In this document: in pieces, positions 8,517-16,698 of the stretch
How the letters are laid out: each line of letters begins with the position of its first letter
Position numbering within the stretch: position 1 is the stretch's first letter
From: JAJPXC01 sp964562375
GTDB lineage: Bacteria; Bacteroidota; Bacteroidia; Bacteroidales; Muribaculaceae
Reading direction: 5' to 3'
Assembly (NCBI GenBank): GCA_964562375.1
Contig: CAZLSW010000048.1
Span: 1-24,566, forward strand
DNA length: 24,566 nucleotides
Translations under genes and position numbers: made by a program
Notes under the pieces: model-generated
What the model was told of the DNA's origin: nothing
The model's database searches: none
Seen by the model: only the letters and a program-made list of their open reading frames with translations

Positions 8517-9179
8517 ATGGATATCGTAAATCGGCTCAAATTTTTTCTCGATCAGCAGGGGCTCACGAGCTCCCAGTTTGCCGACGCTTGCCGGATACCC
8601 CGTCCCACGCTCTCGCAGTTGCTCACGGGAAGGAACAAAAAAGTGAGCGACGAGATTTTTGCCAAGATACACGATGCCTATCCTCAGCTGTCAATCCTGT
8701 GGCTGATGTTCGGCGAGGGGCAACCTGTCACTGGCGCCGGTCCCTCGGGCTCGGTCGCAACTCAGGGAGGTGCGTCGGGCGACACCGCCTCCACCCCCAC
8801 TCGCCCCAGTGGCGATTTCCGTGAGCTTGGCTCCTCCTCTTCCGACACAACCTCAGTCTCCCCGGGAACAGGGTCGCGTGGGATGATTGACTTTGGAAAT
8901 TCCCTTTTCGACTCCGACCCCACCGATTTCGCTTCCGACCAACCCGTCTCCCCCAACTCGCAAAGTGGAGGCGCCGCCACAAACTCCCACCCCCTATCCC
9001 AGCTTGGAGCCATGGGCGCCGCCGCCCCGGCAAACGCAATTGCCAATGGGACCAATAGCGCTGCGGCGAGTGAAACCCAGGGCACTATCTCCATCAGCCC
9101 CGACTCCTCCAAGAAGATCACTTCAATCGTGGTATTCTACAACGACAACTCTTTCCAGTCGTTCGCTCCCACAGCGTAG
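8517..9179 (+). CDS. HTH (XRE/Cro-like) regulator with long low-complexity tail
   Basis: This protein has 220 residues from ATG 8517; a TTG at 8499 is the only earlier option and is less likely. Residues 1-69 form a compact Cro/XRE-type helix-turn-helix: RLKFFLDQQGLTSSQFADAC, then the recognition part IPRPTLSQLLTGRNKKVSDE, then ILWLMFGEGQP, a layout common in Bacteroidales regulators. Residues about 70-198 are rich in Ser, Thr, Gly, Pro, Ala and Asn and look disordered. The last about 20 residues (KKITSIVVFYNDNSFQSFAP) form a beta-rich tail also typical of this group. It has its own promoter and no obvious operon partner. Targets are unknown; autoregulation through ATTGCAAT-like dyads upstream is a guess. 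Confidence 0.85.
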   Translation: MDIVNRLKFFLDQQGLTSSQFADACRIPRPTLSQLLTGRNKKVSDEIFAKIHDAYPQLSILWLMFGEGQPVTGAGPSGSVATQGGASGDTASTPTRPSGDFRELGSSSSDTTSVSPGTGSRGMIDFGNSLFDSDPTDFASDQPVSPNSQSGGAATNSHPLSQLGAMGAAAPANAIANGTNSAAASETQGTISISPDSSKKITSIVVFYNDNSFQSFAPTA

Positions 9180-9272
9180 AATCGCCGGTGGCCAATTAAG
9201 CGTAGCGAGAATGGAAAATTCACGGCCGAGTGGCCAAGCGATCATAAATTTTAAAATCTCAGCCGCCCATTG

Positions 9273-9363
9273 GCCCCATAAGCCCCATAAGCCCCATAAA
9301 GCCCCATAAGCCCTATAAGTCCCATAAGCCCCATAAGCCCTATAAGCCCCATAATCCCCATAG
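9273..9363. repeat. nonamer tandem array GCCCCATAA, ten units
   Basis: Ten head-to-tail copies of GCCCCATAA or close variants (GCCCTATAA, GTCCCATAA, TCCCCATAG); the third unit has one extra A. The array ends about 14 bp before the -33 element of the next promoter. The flanking 9180-9272 shows no gene and no clear terminator. Confidence 0.85.
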
Positions 9364-9377
9364 GGCATTAGGAGGCG

Positions 9378-9408
9378 TTGCGCGGGAGGGGATTTTTGTG
9401 TATCTTCG
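9378..9408 (+). promoter_or_regulatory. promoter for the lipoprotein gene, possibly leaderless
   Basis: TTG at 9378-9380, 20 bp, TATCTTCG at 9401-9408 (one mismatch to TAnnTTTG). The ATG at 9417 comes only 8 nt after the box, so the transcript probably has almost no 5' leader. Confidence 0.6.
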
Positions 9409-9416
9409 CGGGTGAT

Positions 9417-10082
9417 ATGAGGAAGGGAAGATTAATAATCATAATAGCTTGCTTGGCCGTGGCGATGACCGGCTTGAGCGGTTGTCGCAAGGACTATGGC
9501 CGCGAAGCCGAGTCGGCCTATCAGCAGACCGTTGACCATTACCGCCATGGGGAGTCATTGGCTAGTGATTCCACCTTGGGCGAGGCAGCCAAGCATTTCG
9601 CGGAAAAAGAGCCGTTGAAAGCGATGCATTGCCGTATGCTTGAGGCCGTGCGTATGCACCAGTTGGGACAATCAACAAAGGCCATGGGGCAGTTGGATTC
9701 CCTTGAAACGCTGCCCGATTTCCCCCCGATGATGTTGCCCGAGTTGGTAGAGATGCGGTTGAGAATCGCCTCGCAATGCAAGGACACCGAAAGGATGTTG
9801 CCCGATGCCAAGCGATTGCTGAAGGTTACCCGAGACATGGACCGTCGCGTGGAGTGTCTGAAGGCGTTGCAAGAGGCATTCGAGCAATTGAGCCAACCCG
9901 ACAGTGCCTTGATCGCCAACGACATGCTTCTGATAGCCATAGAGGAGATCCCCCGACCTGAGTTAAAGCACCCTACCCTTACTGACCGTGCCCGACTCCT
10001 GGAACAGAGCGGCCATCCCAAGGATGCTGAGGCGTTGCGAAGCTTGCTCAACGACACCATCGACCAACCCACTTCCCTATGA
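9417..10082 (+). CDS. small helical lipoprotein, function unknown
   Basis: This protein has 221 residues from ATG 9417. The longer reading from 9378 is rejected because that codon is the -33 promoter element. The N-terminus MRKGRLIIIIACLAVAMTGLSGC is a lipoprotein signal peptide with lipobox LSGC and lipidated Cys23. The rest is strongly helical with TPR-like alternation, for example SAYQQTVDHYRHGESLASDS and HCRMLEAVRMHQLGQSTKAM. Bacteroidales contain many such TPR-like lipoproteins next to regulators. I do not recognise a specific family. It is followed 88 bp later by pyrK on the same strand, with no terminator visible between, so read-through is possible. Confidence 0.75.
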   Translation: MRKGRLIIIIACLAVAMTGLSGCRKDYGREAESAYQQTVDHYRHGESLASDSTLGEAAKHFAEKEPLKAMHCRMLEAVRMHQLGQSTKAMGQLDSLETLPDFPPMMLPELVEMRLRIASQCKDTERMLPDAKRLLKVTRDMDRRVECLKALQEAFEQLSQPDSALIANDMLLIAIEEIPRPELKHPTLTDRARLLEQSGHPKDAEALRSLLNDTIDQPTSL

Positions 10083-10170
10083 ACGACAGCTTACCAAGTT
10101 GCTCTCCCAAGGTAAAAGATTCTCACATTTAAGGGTAGATAACAAATCACGAAATTTCCAATAAGATTAT

Positions 10171-10938
10171 ATGACCAAAAAATATTTGAAGGATTACAAG
10201 ATAGTGGCCAACGAGCCGATTCATCGAGCGTATTCGCTGATGGTGCTGGCCACGGCCGACGGCTCAGAGATGCCGCAGATGGAGCCGGGGCAGTTCGTGG
10301 AGGTGGCCGTTCCCGACGCACCCCACACGTTGTTGCGCCGCCCGATTTCGGTGCATGATGTCGACGCCTCTACACTGTCGCTGTTGATACGCCGCGCTGG
10401 CGAGGGCACCGACAAGCTCTGTGACCTTCCCGCGGGCAGGATTCTCAACATCCTTGGCCCCCTCGGGCACGGCTTTGACATCCGTCCCGGCAAGGCTTTG
10501 CTGGCGGGTGGTGGCGTGGGGGTAGCCCCCCTACTCTATCTGGGCAAGCGGCTGAAGGAGGCAGGTGCCGAGCCAACGTTCCTCTTGGGAGCACGGTCGA
10601 AGGACGACGTCCTGCGTTTAGAAGAATTTGAGGCCATCGGCAAGGTTTATGTGTCAACCGAGGACGGCACTCTGGGCCACAAGGGGTTGATTACGGCCAA
10701 TCCGGCATGGCAGCAACAGTGGCCAGTGATTTATTGCTGCGGCCCGATGCCGATGATGAAGGCTGTGGCGCGACTGGCGGCTAAGACCGGCACTGAGTGC
10801 CAAGTGTCGCTTGAGAACATGATGGCGTGCGGCTTGGGCGCTTGCTTGTGCTGCGTGGAGCCTACAATCAAGGGCAACGTGTGCGTATGCACCGAGGGCC
10901 CGGTTTTCAACATTAACCAGCTTTTGTGGCAAGATTAA
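10171..10938 (+). CDS. pyrK: dihydroorotate dehydrogenase electron transfer subunit PyrK
   Basis: This 255-residue protein is of normal family length. It is the FAD and [2Fe-2S] subunit that passes electrons from dihydroorotate oxidation in PyrD to NAD+. Visible motifs are RRPIS (56-60, FAD binding), GGGVGVAPLL (113-122, nucleotide binding), CGPMPMM (190-196) and the iron-sulfur ligands Cys220, Cys225 and Cys228 in CGLGACLCC, with Cys240 before TEGPVF. All expected ligands are present. The next gene, pyrD, starts 3 bp after its stop codon, so the two are translated as a coupled pair. The promoter is not obvious in the 88 bp upstream. Cytoplasmic pyrimidine biosynthesis. Confidence 0.96.
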   Translation: MTKKYLKDYKIVANEPIHRAYSLMVLATADGSEMPQMEPGQFVEVAVPDAPHTLLRRPISVHDVDASTLSLLIRRAGEGTDKLCDLPAGRILNILGPLGHGFDIRPGKALLAGGGVGVAPLLYLGKRLKEAGAEPTFLLGARSKDDVLRLEEFEAIGKVYVSTEDGTLGHKGLITANPAWQQQWPVIYCCGPMPMMKAVARLAAKTGTECQVSLENMMACGLGACLCCVEPTIKGNVCVCTEGPVFNINQLLWQD

Positions 10939-10941
10939 GGT

Positions 10942-11847
10942 ATGGCAAAGTTAGAAGTAAAGATAGGCCAAATGCGCCTCAAGAATCCGGTGATGACCGC
11001 CTCGGGCACATTCGGTTACGGATTGGAATTCGACGACTTGATCGACCTCAACCGCCTTGGCGGATACATCGTAAAGGGTACCACCCTCAACGCCCGCGAA
11101 GGCAACCCCTACCCCCGCATGGCCGAAACACCCTCGGGAATGCTCAACGCCGTGGGACTGCAAAACAAGGGTGTCAACTATTTCATCGAGCATATATATC
11201 CGGAAATCAAGGAGATTGACTCCAAGATGGTGGTCAATGTGTCGGGAGCCAAGCTCAGCGACTATGTGGAGGTGTGTGAGCGGCTCGCTCCTCTTGACAA
11301 GGTTGCGGCTGTGGAGATCAACATCTCTTGCCCCAACGTTAAACAAGGTGGGATGGCTTTCGGCACAACCTGCCAGGGTGCCGCTGAGGTAACCCGCGCG
11401 TGCCGTGAGGCTTTCCCCCGCACGATGATCATCAAGCTGTCGCCCAACGTCACCGACATCGCCTCAATAGCCCTTGCGGCTGAGGCCGAGGGAGCCGATT
11501 CGGTGTCTCTAATCAACACCCTTTTGGGTATGGCCATCGACGCTGAGCGCCAGCGTCCGTGCCTGTCCACCATCACCGGTGGCTTGTCGGGGCCGGCCGT
11601 GAAGCCCGTGGCGCTGCGCATGGTGTGGCAAGTGGCTCATGCCGTGAAGATTCCCGTGATCGGCTTGGGAGGCATCACCACGGCTACCGACGCTATCGAG
11701 TTTATGCTCGCCGGGGCTAGGGCTATCCAGATCGGCACGGCCAATTTCATCGACCCGTCGGTGACAATGAAGGTGATTGACGGCATCCAGGATTACTGCC
11801 AGCGTCATGGCGTGAGCGACATCAATGAGATCGTGGGACTGGTCTAA
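10942..11847 (+). CDS. pyrD: dihydroorotate dehydrogenase B catalytic subunit PyrD
   Basis: This 301-residue FMN TIM-barrel enzyme oxidises dihydroorotate to orotate. The active-site base is cysteine, as expected for class 1: NISCPNVKQGG places it at Cys130, the same number as in the lactococcal enzyme. Other family motifs are ASGTFGYG (20-27), KGTTLNAREGNPYPRM (45-60), NAVGLQNKG (69-77), IKLSPNVTD and the phosphate-binding GLGGITTATDA and GARAIQIGTANF. With PyrK immediately upstream it forms the NAD-linked class 1B complex. No terminator follows; instead two heptamer arrays fill the gap to the next gene. Confidence 0.97.
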   Translation: MAKLEVKIGQMRLKNPVMTASGTFGYGLEFDDLIDLNRLGGYIVKGTTLNAREGNPYPRMAETPSGMLNAVGLQNKGVNYFIEHIYPEIKEIDSKMVVNVSGAKLSDYVEVCERLAPLDKVAAVEINISCPNVKQGGMAFGTTCQGAAEVTRACREAFPRTMIIKLSPNVTDIASIALAAEAEGADSVSLINTLLGMAIDAERQRPCLSTITGGLSGPAVKPVALRMVWQVAHAVKIPVIGLGGITTATDAIEFMLAGARAIQIGTANFIDPSVTMKVIDGIQDYCQRHGVSDINEIVGLV

Positions 11848-11853
11848 CGACAA

Positions 11854-11902
11854 AGGCAAGAGGCAAGAGGCAAAAGGCAAGAGGCAAAAGGCAAGAGGCA
11901 AG
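11854..11902. repeat. heptamer array AGGCAAG, seven units
   Basis: Seven exact-length 7-bp units (AGGCAAG, with AGGCAAA at units 3 and 5), 49 bp in total, starting 7 bp after the pyrD stop. Confidence 0.9.
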
Positions 11903-11920
11903 AGTAGGAATCCTCTGAAT

Positions 11921-11969
11921 ACTGAAAACTAAAAACTAAAAACTAAAACCTAAAAACTAAAAACTATAT
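11921..11969. repeat. heptamer array ACTAAAA, seven units, ending at a start codon
   Basis: Seven 7-bp units: ACTGAAA, three ACTAAAA, CCTAAAA, ACTAAAA, ACTATAT. The array is 49 bp and abuts the ATG at 11970 directly. An 18-bp spacer separates it from the AGGCAAG array. Confidence 0.9.
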
Positions 11970-13523
11970 ATGTTGAGATCCGAGCAAGTGAGGGTAAAGC
12001 CCGAGGTGGCGTACAATGAGTTGCTACTCAAGGCATTTCTGTCCACCCATCTGGGTATCGATGTCAACCGCATCGCCCATGTGGAGATACGCCGACGCTC
12101 CATCGACGCGCGTCAGCGGCAGGTGATGGTCAACCTTACGGTCGATGTGCACATCGACCAACGGGAAGCGATCCCACCGGCTCCCCTACCCGACTATAAG
12201 GACGTGCACCATGCGCCCCAAGTGATTGTGGTGGGCGCTGGTCCCGCCGGGTTGTTCGCGGCTCTTAAACTGATTGAATTGGGCTTGAAACCGATTGTGC
12301 TGGAGCGAGGCAAGGCTGTTGACGAGCGTCGCAAGGACCTGGCGATGATCAACCGCGAGGGCGACATCGACCCGGATTCCAACTATTGCTTCGGCGAGGG
12401 TGGAGCGGGTGCCTTTTCCGACGGAAAGCTCTACACCCGTTCCAAGAAACGCGGCTCGGTGGAGGAGATCCTCAACATCTTGCACCTCCACGGGGCTTCG
12501 GCCGACATCCTCGTTGACGCTCATCCCCATATCGGCACCGACCGCCTGCCACAAGTGATCTCCAACATTCGCCACACCATCCTCAACCACGGCGGAGAAG
12601 TGCATTTCGGCTCCCGGGTAACTTCGCTGATACTCGACGACAAGGGCGAGGTGAAGGGAGTGGAAACCGCCGACGGGCTCGAGTATTCAGGTCCTGTAAT
12701 CCTGGCCACCGGCCACTCGGCTCGCGATATGTACCGACAATTGGATGCTCAACGCATCCCCCTGGAGGCCAAAGGGCTGGCCGTTGGCGTAAGACTCGAG
12801 CATCCCCAGCAGCTAGTGGACCGCATCATCTATCACAACCCCAACGGTCGGGGGAAATACCTTCCACCAGCCGAATACTCCATGCTGACGCGCGTGGACG
12901 GCCGTGGCGTCTACTCCTTCTGTATGTGCCCCGGCGGGTTTATCATCCCCTCGGCTTCCGGGCCTTACCAGCAAGCTGTCAACGGCATGTCGCCTTCCAA
13001 TCGAGGTACTCGCTGGGCTAATTCGGGCATGGTTGTGGAGGTGCTTCCCGAGGATGTTCCCGGCGATGATCCATTGCGCATGTTGCAGATGCAGGAGCGT
13101 ATCGAGCGGGCATTCTACGAGGAGTCGGACAAAAGCCAAAACGCTCCGGCGCAGCGAATGACTGATTTCGTCAATTCCCGAGCCTCCACCGCCCTACCCT
13201 CGACATCTTACGCTCCAGGCATCCATCCGGCGCGTATCGACCAATTGCTACCCAAGGAGATTGCCACACGCCTGCAGCAAGGTTTCCGCGATTTCGGGAA
13301 AAAGTACAAGGGGTTCTTGTCGCCCGAGGCCACGCTGATCGGTTGCGAGACACGCACGTCATCACCCGTGCGCATCACCCGCGACCCAGAGACTCTTGCC
13401 CATCCCCAACACCCCGGATTGTATCCCTGTGGCGAGGGAGCTGGCTACGCGGGGGGAATCGTCTCGGCGGCCATCGACGGGCAACGAGTGGCGGCAGCTA
13501 TCGCCGAGTGTTTCAAGAAGTGA
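11970..13523 (+). CDS. NAD(P)/FAD-dependent dehydrogenase (COG2509-like)
   Basis: This 517-residue protein has an N-terminal 80-residue alpha/beta extension (VEIRRRSIDARQRQVMVNLT) before the Rossmann FAD motif VIVVGAGPAGLFAAL (85-99). It continues with FGEGGAGAFSDGKLYTR and ends with the FAD-contact motif GLYPCGEGAGYAGGIVSAA. This layout matches the uncharacterised family annotated as FAD-dependent dehydrogenases in many Bacteroidota. The reaction is not known; no partner gene gives a clue. Translation starts directly after the heptamer array, so the leader is unusual. Its 3' end overlaps the convergent epimerase gene by 11 bp. Confidence 0.9.
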   Translation: MLRSEQVRVKPEVAYNELLLKAFLSTHLGIDVNRIAHVEIRRRSIDARQRQVMVNLTVDVHIDQREAIPPAPLPDYKDVHHAPQVIVVGAGPAGLFAALKLIELGLKPIVLERGKAVDERRKDLAMINREGDIDPDSNYCFGEGGAGAFSDGKLYTRSKKRGSVEEILNILHLHGASADILVDAHPHIGTDRLPQVISNIRHTILNHGGEVHFGSRVTSLILDDKGEVKGVETADGLEYSGPVILATGHSARDMYRQLDAQRIPLEAKGLAVGVRLEHPQQLVDRIIYHNPNGRGKYLPPAEYSMLTRVDGRGVYSFCMCPGGFIIPSASGPYQQAVNGMSPSNRGTRWANSGMVVEVLPEDVPGDDPLRMLQMQERIERAFYEESDKSQNAPAQRMTDFVNSRASTALPSTSYAPGIHPARIDQLLPKEIATRLQQGFRDFGKKYKGFLSPEATLIGCETRTSSPVRITRDPETLAHPQHPGLYPCGEGAGYAGGIVSAAIDGQRVAAAIAECFKK

Positions 13524-14457
13524 TTCTGGAATGCAGGACCGCGGTAGGAGTCCAATGGAGAGTGGTGCGCGCGTGGGCGTTGGAGAAAGTGAGCGTACGC
13601 GTCATGGTGCGCAATTTCCGTGTGTTTAGTGGGGCTTTGGGACCCATCAAATCCCCGATTTTGGCTAAGCAGCATGCTAGCCAATAGGGAATAGAACGGG
13701 GCTCGGGACGACCTAATTCCCTTGCTATTATTGCACCTAGCTCGGCGAACGACGGGTAGGTGTCATCACATATATTATATATACCGGGATTATCCACCAC
13801 CAGAGGGAATAAACGGGCAATATCGGTAGCCATCAACGCGCTTTTGCGGGCATGTCCTCCCGCGATATGGACATAGCGTCCCGTGCGGATTCCCCGGATC
13901 ATGGCTCGTAGGTTGCCTCGCGGATTACTTCCCACAATCAGGGCTGGTCGCAATATCCCCAAGGCTACATTATGTTGTTTACACCAAGTGATTAAGAATT
14001 GCTCGGCTTGGATCTTGCTTTTAGCATAGGGAATGGTCCCGGCCAATGGCGCGTCCTCGGTGATGTCCTCACCCTCATCGCCCCCATAGACGGCCACCGA
14101 ACTGATATACACCAATGCCCGAGGCACACCTACCCTCTCCAATGCTTGGCAAAGGTTGATTGTGCCCTGAACGTTGACGTCAAAGAATTGGTTGGCTTGA
14201 CCGGGGGTGTAAGGGATGTCGTGGGCCTTGCCGGCCGCGTGCATTACCAAGTCGAAGCGGCTGGTCAACCGTGGTTGCTCCTTGGACAGATCCACAGCGA
14301 TTTCATTGGTGTGGGAGCGTCCCAGGGTGGTAATGGCGTATCTCTCTTGGAGTAGAGGCAGGGTATTGCGGCCCAGAAATCCCGAGGCGCCAGTGAACAG
14401 GAGGGTTTCTTTGGCTCCCGAAACGGCTGGGGTGCTATCGCGGGTATTAATTGCCAA
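13513..14457 (-). CDS. NAD-dependent epimerase/dehydratase (extended SDR)
   Basis: This protein has 314 residues if the TTG at 14457 is the start; upstream reading in this frame only shadows recQ and no ATG or GTG lies between there and the dinucleotide motif. The TGASGFLG motif (22-29) binds NAD, YISS (117-120) and PYAKSK (143-148) supply the catalytic Ser/Tyr/Lys set, and the C-terminal half has the usual substrate-binding residues (ILRPALIVG; YNICDD). This fits the nucleotide-sugar epimerase/dehydratase group; the sugar is not predictable. It overlaps the recQ end by 11 bp and is likely the last gene of clpP-clpX-recQ-epimerase, perhaps by translational coupling. The TTG start is the weak point. 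Confidence 0.85.
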   Translation of the reverse strand: MAINTRDSTPAVSGAKETLLFTGASGFLGRNTLPLLQERYAITTLGRSHTNEIAVDLSKEQPRLTSRFDLVMHAAGKAHDIPYTPGQANQFFDVNVQGTINLCQALERVGVPRALVYISSVAVYGGDEGEDITEDAPLAGTIPYAKSKIQAEQFLITWCKQHNVALGILRPALIVGSNPRGNLRAMIRGIRTGRYVHIAGGHARKSALMATDIARLFPLVVDNPGIYNICDDTYPSFAELGAIIARELGRPEPRSIPYWLACCLAKIGDLMGPKAPLNTRKLRTMTRTLTFSNAHARTTLHWTPTAVLHSRITS

Positions 14458-16627
14458 GGTCGCTGAGGAATTTGATGCGTACGAGGCGTATCTCTTCCTC
14501 GGTGTAGTCGTCACCGAGCTCTCGGATAGCGGTCTGCAGGTCGTCGGTTTCGGCCTCGCGGAAGTACTCGAAGATGTCGTGCTGGAGATCCTCGTCGACC
14601 ACCTCGTTAATGAAGTAGGAGATGTTGATCTTGGTGCCAGAATAGACAATAGCCTCCACCTTGTCGAGCAACTCCGAGAAATCGAGGCCTTTCGACGCGG
14701 CGAGCTCGTCGAGAGCGATACGGCGGTCGATTGCTTGTATGATAGAGAATTTGAGGTCGTTTTTGTTGGCGACGGAGCGCAAGCGCAGGTCTTCGGGACG
14801 CTCAATCTCGTTCTCCTCGACATGTTGCTTGATCACCTTGATAAACTCCTCGCCGTAGCGTTTCACCTTGCCGTCGCCCACGCCGGTGATGTTTTTAAGT
14901 TCTTCAAGGGTAATGGGATAGGTGGTAGCCATGGCCTCCAACGAGGGATCCTGGAACACAATATAAGGAGGCAGAGACAGCTTCTTGGCTATCTTTTTGC
15001 GCAAGTCCTTAAGGATTGCGAAAAGCTCGGGGTCGACTGCCGAGGTAGCTCCACCCTTACCGGGGGCCTCCTCGTAGTCGTCATTAAACTCATTATCTTC
15101 CACGATGGTGAATGATTGGGGATTGTTGAGGAATTCTCGGCCACGCGGGGTGACTGAGATGATGCCATAGTTCTCGATTTCGCGGGCCAGGTAGCCGGCG
15201 ATGATGGCTTGGCGCAAGACGGCGCCAAGGTAGCGGTCAGAAGCGTCGGAGCAGCAACCGAAGCAGTCAAGCTCGGTGTGCAGGTAACTTTTGACCGTGG
15301 GAGTAGCCTTGCCGAGCATCACGTCGACGATATAGTCGGCCTTGAACTTCTCTTTCAGGGCGATGATGGTCTCGATGGCTGCGCAGAGGTCGTCCTTGGC
15401 CTCGACGCGTTTCTTGGGGTGCAGACAGTTGTCGCAGTTGCCACAATTGTCCTCAGGATACTCCTCACCGAAGTAGTGGAGGAGCGATTTTCGGCGGCAC
15501 ACGGCGCTTTCGGCGTAGCTGGCCGTTTCAATCAGTAGTTGCTTGCCAATCTCCTGCTCGGCGATGGGCTTGCCCTGCATGAATTTCTCCATCTTCTGGA
15601 GGTCCTTGGCGGCATAGAAGGTGAGGCATTGGCCTTCGCCTCCGTCACGCCCGGCGCGCCCCGTCTCTTGGTAATATCCCTCGAGCGATTTGGGCATGTC
15701 GTAATGGATCACGTAGCGCACGTCGGGTTTGTCGATACCCATACCGAAAGCGATGGTGGCCACGATGATGTCGACCTCCTCCATCAGGAACGCGTCCTGG
15801 TTCTTGGAGCGTGTGGCCGCGTCCATGCCGGCGTGGTAGGGCAAAGCCTTGATGTTGTTGACCTGCAACAGCTGTGCCAACTCCTCCACTTTTTTGCGGC
15901 TCAGGCAGTAGATGATGCCCGATTTACCCTCGTTGTTGAGGATGAAGCGGATAATCTCCTTGTCGATGTTGGCCGTCTTGGGACGCACCTCGTAGTAGAG
16001 GTTGGGGCGGTTGAACGACGACTTGTACACCTTGGCGTGGGTCATGCCCAGGTTCTTTTGGATGTCGTGCTGCACCTTGGGAGTGGCCGTTGCCGTCAAG
16101 GCAATCACGGGTCGCTTACCTATCTCGTTGATAATGGGGCGGATGCGGCGATACTCGGGGCGGAAGTCGTGTCCCCATTCCGAGATACAGTGGGCCTCGT
16201 CAACGGCGTAGAAGGAGATGGGGATAGTCCTGAGGAATTCAATGTTCTCCTCCTTGGTCAACGACTCGGGAGCCACATAGAGCAGCTTGGTCTTGCCGGA
16301 GGTGATATCGGCTTTTACCTGATCGATAGCGGCGCGGTTGAGCGACGAATTGAGGAAATGGGCGATGTCGTCGGCCTCCGAGAAGTTGCGCATGGCGTCG
16401 ACCTGATTCTTCATCAGGGCGATTAGCGGGGAGATGACGATAGCTGTTCCCTCCATCAAAAGCGATGGTAGCTGGTAACAGAGTGATTTGCCTCCGCCCG
16501 TGGGCATGAGGACGAACACGTCGTCGCCTTCCAGCAGGGAGGTGATGATGGCTTCTTGGTTACCTTTGAATTTCTCGAATCCAAAGTGGAGTTTCAATGC
16601 GTCGGTAAGCGCTTGCTGGTCAATCAT
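14447..16627 (-). CDS. recQ: ATP-dependent DNA helicase RecQ
   Basis: This 726-residue 3'-5' helicase acts in recombination and fork repair. It shows Walker A PTGGGKS (42-48), the DEAH box (143-146) followed by CISEWGHDFRPEY, motif VI QETGRAGRDG (320-329), zinc ligands Cys377, Cys395, Cys398 and Cys401, an RQC winged-helix region (about 405-520) and an HRDC domain (about 525-600, ending GVGDGKVKRYGEEF). About 110 further residues extend past HRDC, as in other Bacteroidota RecQ proteins and longer than E. coli RecQ. It lies 71 bp downstream of clpX on the same strand. Confidence 0.97.
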   Translation of the reverse strand: MIDQQALTDALKLHFGFEKFKGNQEAIITSLLEGDDVFVLMPTGGGKSLCYQLPSLLMEGTAIVISPLIALMKNQVDAMRNFSEADDIAHFLNSSLNRAAIDQVKADITSGKTKLLYVAPESLTKEENIEFLRTIPISFYAVDEAHCISEWGHDFRPEYRRIRPIINEIGKRPVIALTATATPKVQHDIQKNLGMTHAKVYKSSFNRPNLYYEVRPKTANIDKEIIRFILNNEGKSGIIYCLSRKKVEELAQLLQVNNIKALPYHAGMDAATRSKNQDAFLMEEVDIIVATIAFGMGIDKPDVRYVIHYDMPKSLEGYYQETGRAGRDGGEGQCLTFYAAKDLQKMEKFMQGKPIAEQEIGKQLLIETASYAESAVCRRKSLLHYFGEEYPEDNCGNCDNCLHPKKRVEAKDDLCAAIETIIALKEKFKADYIVDVMLGKATPTVKSYLHTELDCFGCCSDASDRYLGAVLRQAIIAGYLAREIENYGIISVTPRGREFLNNPQSFTIVEDNEFNDDYEEAPGKGGATSAVDPELFAILKDLRKKIAKKLSLPPYIVFQDPSLEAMATTYPITLEELKNITGVGDGKVKRYGEEFIKVIKQHVEENEIERPEDLRLRSVANKNDLKFSIIQAIDRRIALDELAASKGLDFSELLDKVEAIVYSGTKINISYFINEVVDEDLQHDIFEYFREAETDDLQTAIRELGDDYTEEEIRLVRIKFLSDLGN

Positions 16628-16698
16628 GGGTAAAATAGTGTCTATAAGGTTGGAGAGATGAGGTATGCTCTACTTATTTGTATGGTTGAAATAATGGG

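Noticed and set aside
9123..9368. minus-strand ORF encoding GAYRAYGAYG-type repeats
   Set aside because: Only a translation of the nonamer DNA array and part of the HTH gene in reverse; no start signals.
14458..14823. N-terminal 122-residue extension of the epimerase
   Set aside because: Low-complexity shadow of recQ in another frame; unlike any epimerase N-terminus.
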